Shown piece after piece: positions 1 to 8,613 of a DNA stretch of 64,000 nt. The notes beneath the pieces are model-generated. The model saw nothing but the letters and a program-made list of their open reading frames with translations. It was not told where the DNA came from and did no database searches. Position 1 is the first letter of the stretch. Each line of letters begins with the position of its first letter. The stretch comes from Amycolatopsis aidingensis (lineage in GTDB: Bacteria > Actinomycetota > Actinomycetes > Mycobacteriales > Pseudonocardiaceae): NCBI RefSeq assembly GCF_018885265.1, contig NZ_CP076538.1:1524001-1588000 (forward strand). The letters are read 5' to 3'. Made by a program: the position numbers and the translations under genes.

Positions 1-374
1 TCCGGTTCAAGGTGTGGGCCTTCGTGGTCGGCGCGGCGCTGGGCGGGCTGTCCGGGGCGATCTACGCCGGGCAGGTGCAGTTCGTGAACCCGACGAACTT
101 CAACATCATCAACTCGATGCTGTTCCTGTGCGCCGTCATCATCGGTGGCCGAGGCAACAAGTTCGGGGTGATCGTCGGCGCCTTCCTGATCGTGTACCTG
201 CCGAACCGGTTCATGTCGGTCGAGCTGGGCGGGCAGCCGCTCGGGGACTACAAGTACCTGTTCTTCGGGATCGTGCTGGTGGCGTTGATGGTGTTCCGGC
301 CGCAGGGTGTGCTCCCTGCACGCCGGGTCAGGTTGTGCTATCGGCCAGCAGATGATTCCGAACCACGTCGATGA
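1..374 (+). CDS. Branched-chain amino acid ABC transporter permease, C-terminal part (livM type)
   Basis: The reading frame is already open at base 3 and continues to a stop at 372-374, so only the last about 124 residues are present. They hold two or three hydrophobic segments and the motif GGRGNKFGVIVGAF, then the FRPQGVLPARR ending typical of LivM permeases that pass leucine, isoleucine, valine or related substrates through the inner membrane. The livG and livF ATPase genes that normally follow livM are absent. The last about 15 residues are read from the antisense of the convergent lysE gene, with an overlap of about 47 bp, and do not look like family sequence. The tail may have been created by a rearrangement near 327. 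Family assignment is good; substrate is unknown. Confidence 0.75.
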   Translation, partial: RFKVWAFVVGAALGGLSGAIYAGQVQFVNPTNFNIINSMLFLCAVIIGGRGNKFGVIVGAFLIVYLPNRFMSVELGGQPLGDYKYLFFGIVLVALMVFRPQGVLPARRVRLCYRPADDSEPRR

Positions 375-990
375 CGAGGAATCCGGCCAGTCCGCCGTAT
401 ACCCCGGCGGAGAGCCGGTCCAGCAGCACGCGGACCCTGGAGCGCAGCAGCACCCAGTCCCTTACCGCACCGGCCGCATAGCCGACCGCGAGATCGGAGA
501 GCAGCCCGAGCGCCTGCAGGACCACCCCGAGCATGAGCAGCTGGAAGACCGGGTTCGCCGTGGCCTCGCCGAGAAACTGGGGCAGGAAGGCCGTGAAGAA
601 GAGCATGATCTTCGGGTTGGACAGATTCACCAGGAAGCCGCGCCGGAACACCCGCGCGGGCGCGGCGGATGCGGTCACCGGCGACCCGCTGGACCGCCAG
701 GTCGTCCACGCGAGATAAGCCAGGTAGGCCGCGCCTGCCAGGCGGATCGCGTCGGCCGCGCTCGGCGCCGCGGCAAGGAAAGCGCCGAGCCCGAGTGCGG
801 TGAGGATGACGTACACGCTCACGCCCGCGGTGATGCCGAAGGCCGCCAGGGTTGCCGCCCGCCTGCCGCCACCGAGGCCCGTGGCGATCATGAAGGCCAT
901 GTCCGGGCCCGGCGCCAGCAGGATGACCATGACGGCGATGAGGAAGGCCGGAAGCACGCTGACGTCGATCAAGGTGTAACCGGTTGCCAT
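328..990 (-). CDS. LysE/RhtB family amino-acid exporter
   Basis: A 220-residue integral membrane protein with the LysE layout: an N-terminal helix followed by LLAPGPDMAFMIATGLGGGRRA, which matches the family signature APGPxxxxxxxxxxxxGxxxG, then further hydrophobic segments and NPKIMLFFTAFLPQF, the typical central motif. LysE proteins export basic or neutral amino acids, homoserine lactone or similar small molecules. The ATG at 990 is preferred for its MATGY start; an in-frame ATG at 1008 would add six residues, and neither has a clear ribosome site. The gene is divergent from the CGNR regulator at 1051, about 60 bp away, so that regulator may control it. The exported substrate cannot be told from sequence. 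Confidence 0.85.
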   Translation of the reverse strand: MATGYTLIDVSVLPAFLIAVMVILLAPGPDMAFMIATGLGGGRRAATLAAFGITAGVSVYVILTALGLGAFLAAAPSAADAIRLAGAAYLAYLAWTTWRSSGSPVTASAAPARVFRRGFLVNLSNPKIMLFFTAFLPQFLGEATANPVFQLLMLGVVLQALGLLSDLAVGYAAGAVRDWVLLRSRVRVLLDRLSAGVYGGLAGFLVIDVVRNHLLADSTT

Positions 991-1050
991 GGGTCCGGAG
1001 GTTAGCATGACGTAACTCCATGCAGCCCAAATGGTGGTTACACTCCCAGA

Positions 1051-1566
1051 GTGCCTGAAGTCCCTGTGCTCGAGATGCGCGGCCTCGTCCAGTTGGTGAA
1101 CGAGTACGCTGACCGCCCGCGCGTCGTCAGCGGGGAGCGGGACATGCCCTATCCCGAGATCGCCGGTATCGCAGGCGTGCCCGCGGACCTGGCCGCCATG
1201 CCCCCGCGCGAGCTGGTGCCGGCGGCGAACGAGGCATACCGGGTCTTCTCCGCCGCACCGGAAGGGCACGCCCTGGAGGCATTGAACAGGCTCCTGCGGT
1301 CCACCGCTCCGGCACCGGTCGCGACGGAGCACGGTACCCGCTGGTCGGTCCGGGCGCCGTGGCACGTGCTACCCGGCGCCATGGCGATCTGCCTGCTCGA
1401 CTGGCTCGGCGCGCACGGGCAGCACCGGCTCGGCCTGTGCCACGCCGCGAACTGCACCGACGTCTACGCGGATGCCTCCCCTGCGGGGCGCAGGAGGTTC
1501 TGCTCCCCGACCTGCCTGAACCGGCACAAGGTCGCCGCGTATCGCAGCAGGTCGAAACGGCGGTAG
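1051..1566 (+). CDS. CGNR zinc-finger regulator (ABATE domain protein)
   Basis: A 171-residue protein. The N-terminal two-thirds resemble the stress-associated ABATE domain. The C-terminus carries the zinc finger: CHAANC, an FCSPTC pair, then CLNRHKVAAYRSR. The family signature CGNR is CLNR here, a conservative variant, and the basic tail suits DNA binding. The start is a GTG at 1051. A -10-like TACACT at 1039-1044 ends six bases before it, which suggests a leaderless transcript. Its divergent arrangement with lysE makes it the probable local regulator of that exporter; this is inference from position. Confidence 0.8.
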   Translation: MPEVPVLEMRGLVQLVNEYADRPRVVSGERDMPYPEIAGIAGVPADLAAMPPRELVPAANEAYRVFSAAPEGHALEALNRLLRSTAPAPVATEHGTRWSVRAPWHVLPGAMAICLLDWLGAHGQHRLGLCHAANCTDVYADASPAGRRRFCSPTCLNRHKVAAYRSRSKRR

Positions 1567-1601
1567 GAAGGGCAGACCGTGAGGCCGGCCCCGCCTGCCG
1601 G

Positions 1602-4040
1602 TCAGCGTTCGCGCAGGCGCACTATCCGCAGCTCGGGTGAGGTCCGGATGTCCCACTCGCAGAACCGGGACCGTACCCACTTGCCCTGGGCGAACAGCCG
1701 GGTCTGGTCGGCGTGGTGCGGCGAGCTCGGATCGCTGGATTGCGAGTAGGTCAGCAGGGTGGCCGCGTCCGGGCAGTAACCGCGGCCGAACGAAACCGCC
1801 TGGATATGACTGGACCCGTGCACCACCTCGGTGTTGCCGCGTTCCGGATCCCACTCGGAAACGATCATGTTGAGCACACCCTGCGTCCCGTGCCCACCGT
1901 GCACCGGGATCCGGTCGCCGCCGCGCACCACGTAGTGGTTCTCGCCGAGTGGGGCGTCCGGTTCGATCCCCGCTGCCCGGAGTTCGGTGATGGCGTCGCC
2001 GAGTGCCTGCCGCACCCGCGGCTCGGTGGTGTCCAGCGTGTGCGGGGTGGCGATCGGGTCGGCCGGGTCGAAGGGCACCTGCCACAGGTCGCGGAGCCGG
2101 GCGACCTTCAGCCAGTACCGCTCGAACAGCAGACCCCCGCGGCTGTCCGTGGCCATCCGGTGGTCCCATTCGGACAGTGCGGTGCAGGCACGGCCGACCT
2201 GGACGGTGCCGCCGCCGGAGGTGGGCGCCTGCCCGTCCGGGAGGCCGGCGCACATCCTTGCCGTATCGGCTGCCGCCTGTCTTCCTGCCCAGCTGCGATC
2301 GTCGAACAGCAGCTCCTGCATGTCCCGGCGGGAGAACCGGCCACCGGCGAGGTGCTCCTCGATCGCGGTGAGCGCCATCCGGGTGCGGGCGCCACGCTCG
2401 GTGCCGATATCACCCATGATCCGCGGGTAACCGGTGATCGGCTGGCGCGGGTTCGACAGCCAGGCGCTGTCGTTGGAGTTGGCCACGTAGTCGGTGCGGT
2501 AGAGCACCGGCATCCGGTCCGGGCCGAAGATGCCGGGTATCAGCGCGTCTTGGTCGGTGCCCCAGGCGCATTCGCCCCGCGAGCCTTCCAGCACCGGGAG
2601 GCCGCTGGCCGGGAAGATCCGCGCGCCGAGCGGGGTACTGCATTGCCGCGCCAGCTCGTCCGTCACATGCGGGACGACCTGGATGTCGGCGTAGAGTGCA
2701 CGGCCGCGCCGGTCGGCTGCCACCGTGTTGACCCAGGGCACACCCTGGGTCTCGGACAACGCGCGCTCGATATCGCGGGTGTCGCGCGCCCTGCCGAGCT
2801 CGAACCAGGTGTTCAGGCCGCGCAGGTTTCCGTGGTTGGCGTCCCGGAGCGTGTAGGCGCTGGTTTCGGTCCAGGACAGCGGCAGGCCGAACGCGGGGGA
2901 AAGCACCGGCCCGTAGCGGGTCGAGTAGAGCGTGCGCTCGACGGTGTCCAGGGAGCCGTCCGGCCCGCGCACCTGCACGGAGACCGCGCGGCTGGTCATC
3001 TTCTCCTGGCGGCCGTCGACCAGGTAGGTCGTCGGCTCGCCGGGTACGAGGTCGACCTCGTACAGGCCGAACGTGGTCGGGGTGGCGACGGTGTGGCTCC
3101 ACGCGACGTTGCGGTTGAAGCCGATGTGCACCAGCGGCAGCCCGAGCAGGCTGCCGCCGCTGACGTTGAGCCGTCCCGGCACGGTTAGCTGGGACTGCCA
3201 GAACCGCCTGCCGCCGTGCCAGGGGAAGTGCGGGTTACCCAGCAGCAGGCCCCCGCGGTTCGCCGTACCGTCGCTGCCGATGGCGAACGCGTTGCTGCCC
3301 ATGTCCTGCTTACCCATGGCACGGCGTACCCGGTCCGCGGCATCGGCCGGGATCGCCGGTTCGGCCGGTGCCACACCCGCGGCTGGGTCGGGTGGCGCGG
3401 CCGCGGTGATGCTGTCGGCCAGCTGGCCCTGCCCGGAGATCGTGGCGACCGCGTAGAAGTGGCGGTACACCTCGATCTCGGAGATCGGGCGAACCCATTC
3501 GGCGCCACGGCAGGCCGGGTCCGAGATGCCGGCGACCCCGGTGTCCCGCAGGTAGCGGTTGTATCCCGCCACGTAGCCGCGGATGATCTCGCGCACCTCG
3601 GGCCGCGGCCCGCGCGGTGGCGGGGCCGCCAGCGCGCGTTCGACCACCCCGGAGTCGATGATCTGCTGGAAGTACAGGTCGCTGCTCAGGCTGGTGCGCG
3701 CCGACCCGAGCGCGCTGTTGCCGGGTGCGTCCGGGCCGAGGTAGCGGGACCGCTGTGCACCGACGGTGAGATAGGTGTCCGCGAGTACGCAGATGTTGTC
3801 CTTGGCCGTGGCGAAGCCGTAGCCGTAGCCGAGCCCGGCGAAGTCGGCGGCCTTGATATGCGGGATCCCGTACTCCGTATAGCGGATGTTCGCGGCGAGG
3901 CCACGTCCCGCCGCCTCCTTCAGTTCGGTCTCCCCAGCGGCCGGTTCGCCCGCGGCGACTCCGGAAATCGTGGTCAGTACCGTGGTGGCGGCGAGGGCGA
4001 GCGCCGCGAGCCGCCTTCCGAAGGGCGTGGCCTTTCGCAT
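1602..4040 (-). CDS. Secreted penicillin acylase family amidase (N-terminal nucleophile hydrolase)
   Basis: The 812-residue precursor begins with a Sec signal (MRKATPFGRR, hydrophobic stretch to about residue 30). It follows the alpha-subunit, spacer, beta-subunit plan of the penicillin G / aculeacin A / acyl-homoserine-lactone acylases. The autocatalytic cleavage site is visible as GSNAF, making Ser249 the predicted N-terminal nucleophile of the beta chain. FNRNVAWSHTVATPT downstream is the conserved beta-chain segment. Such enzymes remove acyl side chains from amides such as lipopeptides, beta-lactams or quorum signals; the substrate here is unknown. An AAAGAGG ribosome site precedes the ATG at 4040. 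It lies 63 bp behind the ABC genes on the same strand and may be the last gene of their transcript. Confidence 0.88.
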   Translation of the reverse strand: MRKATPFGRRLAALALAATTVLTTISGVAAGEPAAGETELKEAAGRGLAANIRYTEYGIPHIKAADFAGLGYGYGFATAKDNICVLADTYLTVGAQRSRYLGPDAPGNSALGSARTSLSSDLYFQQIIDSGVVERALAAPPPRGPRPEVREIIRGYVAGYNRYLRDTGVAGISDPACRGAEWVRPISEIEVYRHFYAVATISGQGQLADSITAAAPPDPAAGVAPAEPAIPADAADRVRRAMGKQDMGSNAFAIGSDGTANRGGLLLGNPHFPWHGGRRFWQSQLTVPGRLNVSGGSLLGLPLVHIGFNRNVAWSHTVATPTTFGLYEVDLVPGEPTTYLVDGRQEKMTSRAVSVQVRGPDGSLDTVERTLYSTRYGPVLSPAFGLPLSWTETSAYTLRDANHGNLRGLNTWFELGRARDTRDIERALSETQGVPWVNTVAADRRGRALYADIQVVPHVTDELARQCSTPLGARIFPASGLPVLEGSRGECAWGTDQDALIPGIFGPDRMPVLYRTDYVANSNDSAWLSNPRQPITGYPRIMGDIGTERGARTRMALTAIEEHLAGGRFSRRDMQELLFDDRSWAGRQAAADTARMCAGLPDGQAPTSGGGTVQVGRACTALSEWDHRMATDSRGGLLFERYWLKVARLRDLWQVPFDPADPIATPHTLDTTEPRVRQALGDAITELRAAGIEPDAPLGENHYVVRGGDRIPVHGGHGTQGVLNMIVSEWDPERGNTEVVHGSSHIQAVSFGRGYCPDAATLLTYSQSSDPSSPHHADQTRLFAQGKWVRSRFCEWDIRTSPELRIVRLRER

Positions 4041-4103
4041 GCGCCTCTTTCTACCGCAGCAGGCTGGAAGGTGGATCAGGGATCACCCTGATTCCGGTCC
4101 GGC

Positions 4104-4817
4104 TCAGCTGGTCTCGCCGGTGAGGGTGAAGGAGCGCAGCCGGGTGGTGGCCACGGTCGCGCCCAGCGCGGTGAACGCGATGGCCAGCAGCGCGGCCGTG
4201 AGGGGCAGGATCTGGCCGGTGAGCAGTTCGGTGTCCGCGATCCCGCCCGCCAGGGTGGTCGAGTACTGCTGCACGCTCAGCACCCTGGCGCCGTCGACGA
4301 ACCTGGTCAGCACGTTTTCCCAGAGCATGATGTAGACCAGGCCGACGGCGACCGGCCTGCGGGACAGTAGGCTGAGCGCGAGGAACAGCGCGGTGTAGAC
4401 CAGCGCCCCCACCGCCGTGCCAAGGCCGAGCCCGATCGCGAGCAGGGGTGACTCGGCGATGGCCCCCGCGATGGCCAGCGGCACGGCGGTCGCCGCGACC
4501 GTCGCGGCCCAGGCAACGACCAGCTTGCTGAAGATGATCTCGCTGCGCGGCACGGGTTTGGAGAGGATGTGGGTGATCGTGCCGTCCTCGATCTCCAGCC
4601 CCAGCACGCTGCTGCCGATGATCAGCGCGGTGAGCGGCAGGATCACGCCGAGGCCGAGGTCGCCGAGCACGATCGGACCCCACCCCGCCGGATCCGCCGA
4701 GGTGCCGGCCGCCAGTGCGGTCAAGCCGATGAGCAGGATGGGCATGGGCAGCAGGAGCAGCAGCCTGCGCCGGCCGAAAAGGGCCCGCGCGGTCAGGCCC
4801 GCGATGGTGAGGTTCAT
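4104..4817 (-). CDS. ABC-2 type transporter permease (second pair)
   Basis: A 237-residue membrane protein with about six hydrophobic segments. It opens with MNLTIAGLTARALFGRR and a leucine-rich first helix, as in ABC-2 (NosY-like) permeases. The cytoplasmic stretch EIEDGTITHILSKPVPRSEIIFSK is the usual coupling region after helix 2. Its start codon overlaps the stop of the ATPase gene at 4814 by four bases (ATGA), so translation is coupled and the two proteins should form one exporter. Substrate unknown. Confidence 0.85.
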   Translation of the reverse strand: MNLTIAGLTARALFGRRRLLLLLPMPILLIGLTALAAGTSADPAGWGPIVLGDLGLGVILPLTALIIGSSVLGLEIEDGTITHILSKPVPRSEIIFSKLVVAWAATVAATAVPLAIAGAIAESPLLAIGLGLGTAVGALVYTALFLALSLLSRRPVAVGLVYIMLWENVLTRFVDGARVLSVQQYSTTLAGGIADTELLTGQILPLTAALLAIAFTALGATVATTRLRSFTLTGETS

Positions 4818-5761
4818 TGCGCCACCAGGTAGGAGAAGACGTTTTCCAGGGAGTCGTCGCTGGGCTGCACCGTGGTCAACCGGATGTCCTCGGCCCGCGC
4901 GAGCTTCGCCAGCGCACGGGTGAAGGTGCCGCTGTCGCTGGTGCGCACCTGCAGCCCGGCAGGCTCCAGTTCCACGCCGGAGACCACGTCCAGGCCCATC
5001 AGTACCGTGCCCAGCCTGCGGTCGTTCGAGGAGCGCAGCAGGTACACGCTCGGCCGGTTGGTCATCAGCTTGCGGATGTGCCGGTAGTGCCCGGATGCGG
5101 CCAGCCTGCCTGCCACGATCACCTGGATCGTGCCGGACAGCTGCTCGACCTCCTCCAGGATGTGCGAGCTGAACAGGATCGTGCGCCCCTCCTCGGCCAT
5201 CCGGTGCAGCAGGTCCATCATGTGCAGCCGCTGCCGCGGGTCCATGCCGTTGAAGGGCTCGTCCAGCATCAGCACGGAAGGCTCGTGCACGAGTGCGGCG
5301 GCCACCCTGGCTCGTTGCCGCATTCCCTTGGAGTACGTGGATATCTTGCGGTCCTTGGCCTCGCCGAGTTCGACGATGTCGATCGCCATGGCGGTGGCGG
5401 CGGCCGGATCCTTCAGGCCGTGCAGCTTCGCGCTGCTGAGCACGAACTCCCGCGCGGTCAGGAAACCCGGCACACTCTCCCGTTCGGTGACCAGCCCGAG
5501 CTTGCGGTAGACCTCCGGATCGCGCCAGGTCGGTTTCCCGTCTAGGTGCACGGTGCCCTGCGCGGGGCGCAGGAAACCGGCCATCATGTGCAGTACGGTC
5601 GTCTTGCCCGCACCGTTCGGGCCGAGCAGGCCGGTCACGCCGGGACCCACGGTGAGCGTGATGTCGTTGACCGCGACCACGTTGCCGTACCAGTGGCTCA
5701 CGCCGGTGAGTTCTACTGTGGACGAGCGGGTGGCCGGGGTGTTCTCGACGACCATGGTCAT
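4814..5761 (-). CDS. ABC transporter ATP-binding protein (second pair)
   Basis: A 315-residue ATPase with Walker A GPNGAGKT near residue 50, signature YSKGMRQR, Walker B VLMLDEPFNGMD and the H-loop LFSSHI. The C-terminal 90 residues are the variable extension common in drug or lantibiotic-type exporters. It overlaps the permease genes on both sides by four bases (5758-5761 and 4814-4817), placing it in the middle of a tightly coupled operon. It energises export with the permease at 4104. Confidence 0.9.
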   Translation of the reverse strand: MTMVVENTPATRSSTVELTGVSHWYGNVVAVNDITLTVGPGVTGLLGPNGAGKTTVLHMMAGFLRPAQGTVHLDGKPTWRDPEVYRKLGLVTERESVPGFLTAREFVLSSAKLHGLKDPAAATAMAIDIVELGEAKDRKISTYSKGMRQRARVAAALVHEPSVLMLDEPFNGMDPRQRLHMMDLLHRMAEEGRTILFSSHILEEVEQLSGTIQVIVAGRLAASGHYRHIRKLMTNRPSVYLLRSSNDRRLGTVLMGLDVVSGVELEPAGLQVRTSDSGTFTRALAKLARAEDIRLTTVQPSDDSLENVFSYLVAQ

Positions 5762-6621
5762 GACTTCACCTTTTTGTATCGCCTGAGCAGCAGGGCGGTA
5801 CCGGCCGCGGTGAGCGCGACCGCGGTCAGGCCGTAGAACGGGCCGTACGAGCCGACCCGGACGAACTCCTCGCCGAACAACCAGTTGTCCACACCGGACA
5901 GCAGGTCGACCGGGTTGAGCAGCCCGGCGAGCTGGCTCGTCGCGCCATCACCCAGCTCGCGCAGGGTGCCGGAGATCGGGGCGGTCAGCAGGAAGATTCC
6001 GATGATCATTCCGGTGGCGAACACCCGCCGCCCGGTAAGCGATGCCACCGGTAACGCGATGGCGCCGATCACCGTGGCGTGGATCGCGCCGGAGATCAGC
6101 CCGAGGACCAGGTTCCCCGCCTCGGTGAACACCCCGGAGATTCCCTCGTCGGTGGATAGCGCCAGGCCGGCGAACATGAGCAGCATCGGGCCCGCGAACA
6201 TCACGAAAGCAGCGGTGATCAGCGCGCCCAGCTTCGCCAGCGCGTAGTCCGAGCGTTGCGGCGGGCGGGAGAAGTACAGCGGCAGTAGCGTGTTGCGTAG
6301 GTCCCTGGACACCAGCTCGGGCGCGACGATGCCGACGAAGGCGGTGATCGCGTAGGAGAAGGTCGAGGCAACGCCGACGTAGCTGAGCACCGTCATCCCG
6401 AGCTGGCTGCTGACCACCACGAGGATCAGTGCGGTGATGCAGGCGATCCCGAGCAGCCCCATGGGAAGCAGTTTCGCCTTGACGCCGCGGCCGAGGCCGA
6501 AGGCGGTGCGCACGCTGTGCAGGTAGATGGCAAGCGCCGCGTACCGGCGACCGAGCTGCGGACCCTCGTAGTGCTGGTAGCCGATGTCGTGAATGACGCC
6601 GGCTTCACCCGATGCGGACAT
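5758..6621 (-). CDS. ABC-2 type transporter permease (first pair)
   Basis: A 287-residue permease with a soluble N-terminus (GYQHYEGPQLGRRYAALAIYLHS) and six predicted membrane segments. The motif RDLRNTLLPLYFSRPPQRSDYALAKL resembles the coupling loop of NosY/ABC-2 permeases. It overlaps the upstream ATPase gene by 17 bases and the downstream ATPase by four. It is larger than the permease at 4104 and only distantly similar, so the locus holds two different exporter halves rather than a recent duplication. Confidence 0.85.
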   Translation of the reverse strand: MSASGEAGVIHDIGYQHYEGPQLGRRYAALAIYLHSVRTAFGLGRGVKAKLLPMGLLGIACITALILVVVSSQLGMTVLSYVGVASTFSYAITAFVGIVAPELVSRDLRNTLLPLYFSRPPQRSDYALAKLGALITAAFVMFAGPMLLMFAGLALSTDEGISGVFTEAGNLVLGLISGAIHATVIGAIALPVASLTGRRVFATGMIIGIFLLTAPISGTLRELGDGATSQLAGLLNPVDLLSGVDNWLFGEEFVRVGSYGPFYGLTAVALTAAGTALLLRRYKKVKS

Positions 6622-7534
6622 CGCTCACCTCCGTCGGGTCGGCACGGAACAGGTCGGCGATCTGGTGGCGGTGCCGCTCCAGGCGGTGCAGCGAAAGATC
6701 GCAGTCGGCGACGGCGTCCCGGATGGCGTCGAAGGTCTCGTCCCCGGCCAACCGCACCATCAGGACCCGCTGCTCGCGCCGCACCGACAACCCGGCGCTG
6801 GTCAACCGGTCCGCCAGCAGGTCATCGCCCTCGTCCACCTCCACCATCAGCAGATCGCTGTGCTGGGTCATCGAGGACAGGGACGCCGAGCGCAGCAGGC
6901 GGCCACCCTCGATGGCCACCAGTGAGGTGCAGATCCGCTCGATCTCGCCGAGCAGGTGCGAGCACACCACCACCGAGATACCGAACTCGGTGCCGATCCG
7001 GTGCACCAGCTCGAGCATCGCCCTGCGCCCCTCGGGATCCAGCCCGTTGGTCGGCTCGTCGAGCAGCAACAGCTCCGGATCGTGCACCAGCGCCTGGGCC
7101 AGCTTCACCCGCTGCTTCATCCCGGTCGAGTAGCCACCGATCTGCCGGTAGCGCTCCTCGTAGAGCCCGACATGCCGCAGGGCCTCCGAGGCGCGCTCGC
7201 GCGCGGCGACCCTTGGCAGGCCGCTGACCCGCGCCAGGTGGGTGACGAACTCGGCGGCGGAGAGATCCGGTGGCAGGCAGTCGTGCTCCGGCATGTAGCC
7301 GATCCGGGCGCGGATCGCGGCACCGTCGGCGCCGGGGTCCATGCCCAGCACCCGGATCGTGCCACCGGTCGGCTCCAGCAGCCCGAGCGCAAGCTTGATG
7401 AGAGTGCTCTTGCCTGCCCCGTTCGCGCCGACGAGCCCGACGATGCCGGGTTCGATGGTCACCGTGAGCTCGGACAGCGCGGTGACCTTCGCGCCGTACC
7501 GCTTCTCCAGTGACTCCGTCTCGATCAGGTTCAC
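6605..7534 (-). CDS. ABC transporter ATP-binding protein (first pair)
   Basis: A 309-residue ATPase: Walker A GANGAGKST, signature YSTGMKQR, Walker B LLLLDEPTNGLD and H-loop VVCSHL. It is the first gene of the ABC operon. A GTG at 7534 is chosen as start because the product then begins VNLIETESLEKRYG, as in the family, and a TAGCCT -10 box ends seven bases upstream, fitting leaderless expression. The longer alternative, ATG at 7570, would put the start only about a dozen bases from the strong hairpin at 7581-7617 and adds 12 residues without family resemblance. Confidence 0.85.
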   Translation of the reverse strand: MNLIETESLEKRYGAKVTALSELTVTIEPGIVGLVGANGAGKSTLIKLALGLLEPTGGTIRVLGMDPGADGAAIRARIGYMPEHDCLPPDLSAAEFVTHLARVSGLPRVAARERASEALRHVGLYEERYRQIGGYSTGMKQRVKLAQALVHDPELLLLDEPTNGLDPEGRRAMLELVHRIGTEFGISVVVCSHLLGEIERICTSLVAIEGGRLLRSASLSSMTQHSDLLMVEVDEGDDLLADRLTSAGLSVRREQRVLMVRLAGDETFDAIRDAVADCDLSLHRLERHRHQIADLFRADPTEVSDVRIG

Positions 7535-7580
7535 GGCGCCGAGGCTACTGAAGCCGGACCCCACCGACATCCGGTATGAC

Positions 7581-7617
7581 CCTGATGGTGCCCCGAGATG
7601 TCCGGGGCACCATCAGG
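7581..7617 (-). terminator. Strong hairpin, probable terminator of the secreted-protein gene at 7633
   Basis: Perfect 14-bp inverted repeat (arms 7581-7594 and 7604-7617; CCTGATGGTGCCCC and its complement), extendable by one G-C pair, with a loop of about seven bases. It sits 15 bp after the stop of the gene ending at 7633 and just upstream of the ABC operon. It should stop transcription from 8613 leftward and insulate the ABC genes. Confidence 0.75.
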
Positions 7618-7632
7618 ATCGCAAGCGCGGCG

Positions 7633-8613
7633 TCAACCGACGTCGGTCAGTTCGAACACCCCGATGTCATCGGCATCCCTTCCCTGGGAAGGGACGGTCT
7701 GGTTCAGGGATGCCTCGACCGCGACCCAGCCGTGGAACCCGCCGTCGCTGTCGATGACCTGGAGCATCGGCTTGACGTGCGAGTTGCCGGTGTAACAGTA
7801 CTCGTTGCGGCCGTCCGCGAGCGAGGTCCGCCAGTGCCAGATCGTGTCCCGCCTGCCCCGCGAGGTGGTGTTGGGGGTGGAAAGGTAGTACTCGGTTGGG
7901 CTGCTGGTACGGGAGCCGAGACAGCGGTCGCCGTCGCACCGGTGCCACTCGGTGACCCAGAACGGCCTACCGGACCCTTCGTCCAGATAGGGCGTTCCCT
8001 TGTTCGTCTTCCACAGGTGGAAGTTGTGTTCCATGGTGGAGTGGTCGAAGGCCGCGATCTCCGCCATCGAAGCCCGATCGTCCCACTCGGCATTGCTGCC
8101 ATAGCCGTAGCCGTGGGTGGCGCCGAAAGAGGTGCGCAGGAAGGTGAGCTTCGCGAGCTTTCCTTCGAAGGGCTGGCTCACCCGCCACTCTTCCCAGCCG
8201 TTGCCTTCCCACTGGATGCGGAGCGTGGATCCGTCCACCGTGTAGGTTCCGGACAGGCTTTCCGGCATGCTGGTGGCCTGAAAGCCACCCGCCGTCTGCA
8301 CCACGCAGTTGCGTGCCACGCAATTCCTGGCACGCACCCCGGTATAGCTCCGCTGCACGCGCTTGCGCTGGGACCAGTGGAAATGCGACTCATACACCTT
8401 GTTGTCCCTGGTGAACGAGTATGTTCCCAACCGCACCCAGTTCTGTTTCGAATCCGTTCGAAGCCCGCCGATCGAGACGGTGAAACGATGCATGCCTGCC
8501 GGAGCGTTGGTGTCCGGCGCGGCGATGGCCCCGGTGGGGGTGGTCAGCCCCACCGCGCCCACCACGGCCGCACAGGCGATGGCCAGCAACGATGCCCGCC
8601 TGCTTCTGCTCAT
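7633..8613 (-). CDS. Secreted protein of unknown function
   Basis: A 326-residue protein with a clear signal peptide (MSRSRRASLLAIACAAVVGA, cleavage near AIAA about residue 32). The mature part is rich in Trp, Tyr, Gly and Ser, has cysteines at two clusters (NCVARNC, RCDGDRC), and contains repeated Trp-flanked segments suggesting an all-beta fold. No catalytic motif was recognised. A strong AGGAGG site precedes the ATG at 8613, so good expression is likely. It could be an extracellular carbohydrate- or matrix-binding protein, but nothing in the sequence proves this. Confidence 0.6.
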   Translation of the reverse strand: MSRSRRASLLAIACAAVVGAVGLTTPTGAIAAPDTNAPAGMHRFTVSIGGLRTDSKQNWVRLGTYSFTRDNKVYESHFHWSQRKRVQRSYTGVRARNCVARNCVVQTAGGFQATSMPESLSGTYTVDGSTLRIQWEGNGWEEWRVSQPFEGKLAKLTFLRTSFGATHGYGYGSNAEWDDRASMAEIAAFDHSTMEHNFHLWKTNKGTPYLDEGSGRPFWVTEWHRCDGDRCLGSRTSSPTEYYLSTPNTTSRGRRDTIWHWRTSLADGRNEYCYTGNSHVKPMLQVIDSDGGFHGWVAVEASLNQTVPSQGRDADDIGVFELTDVG

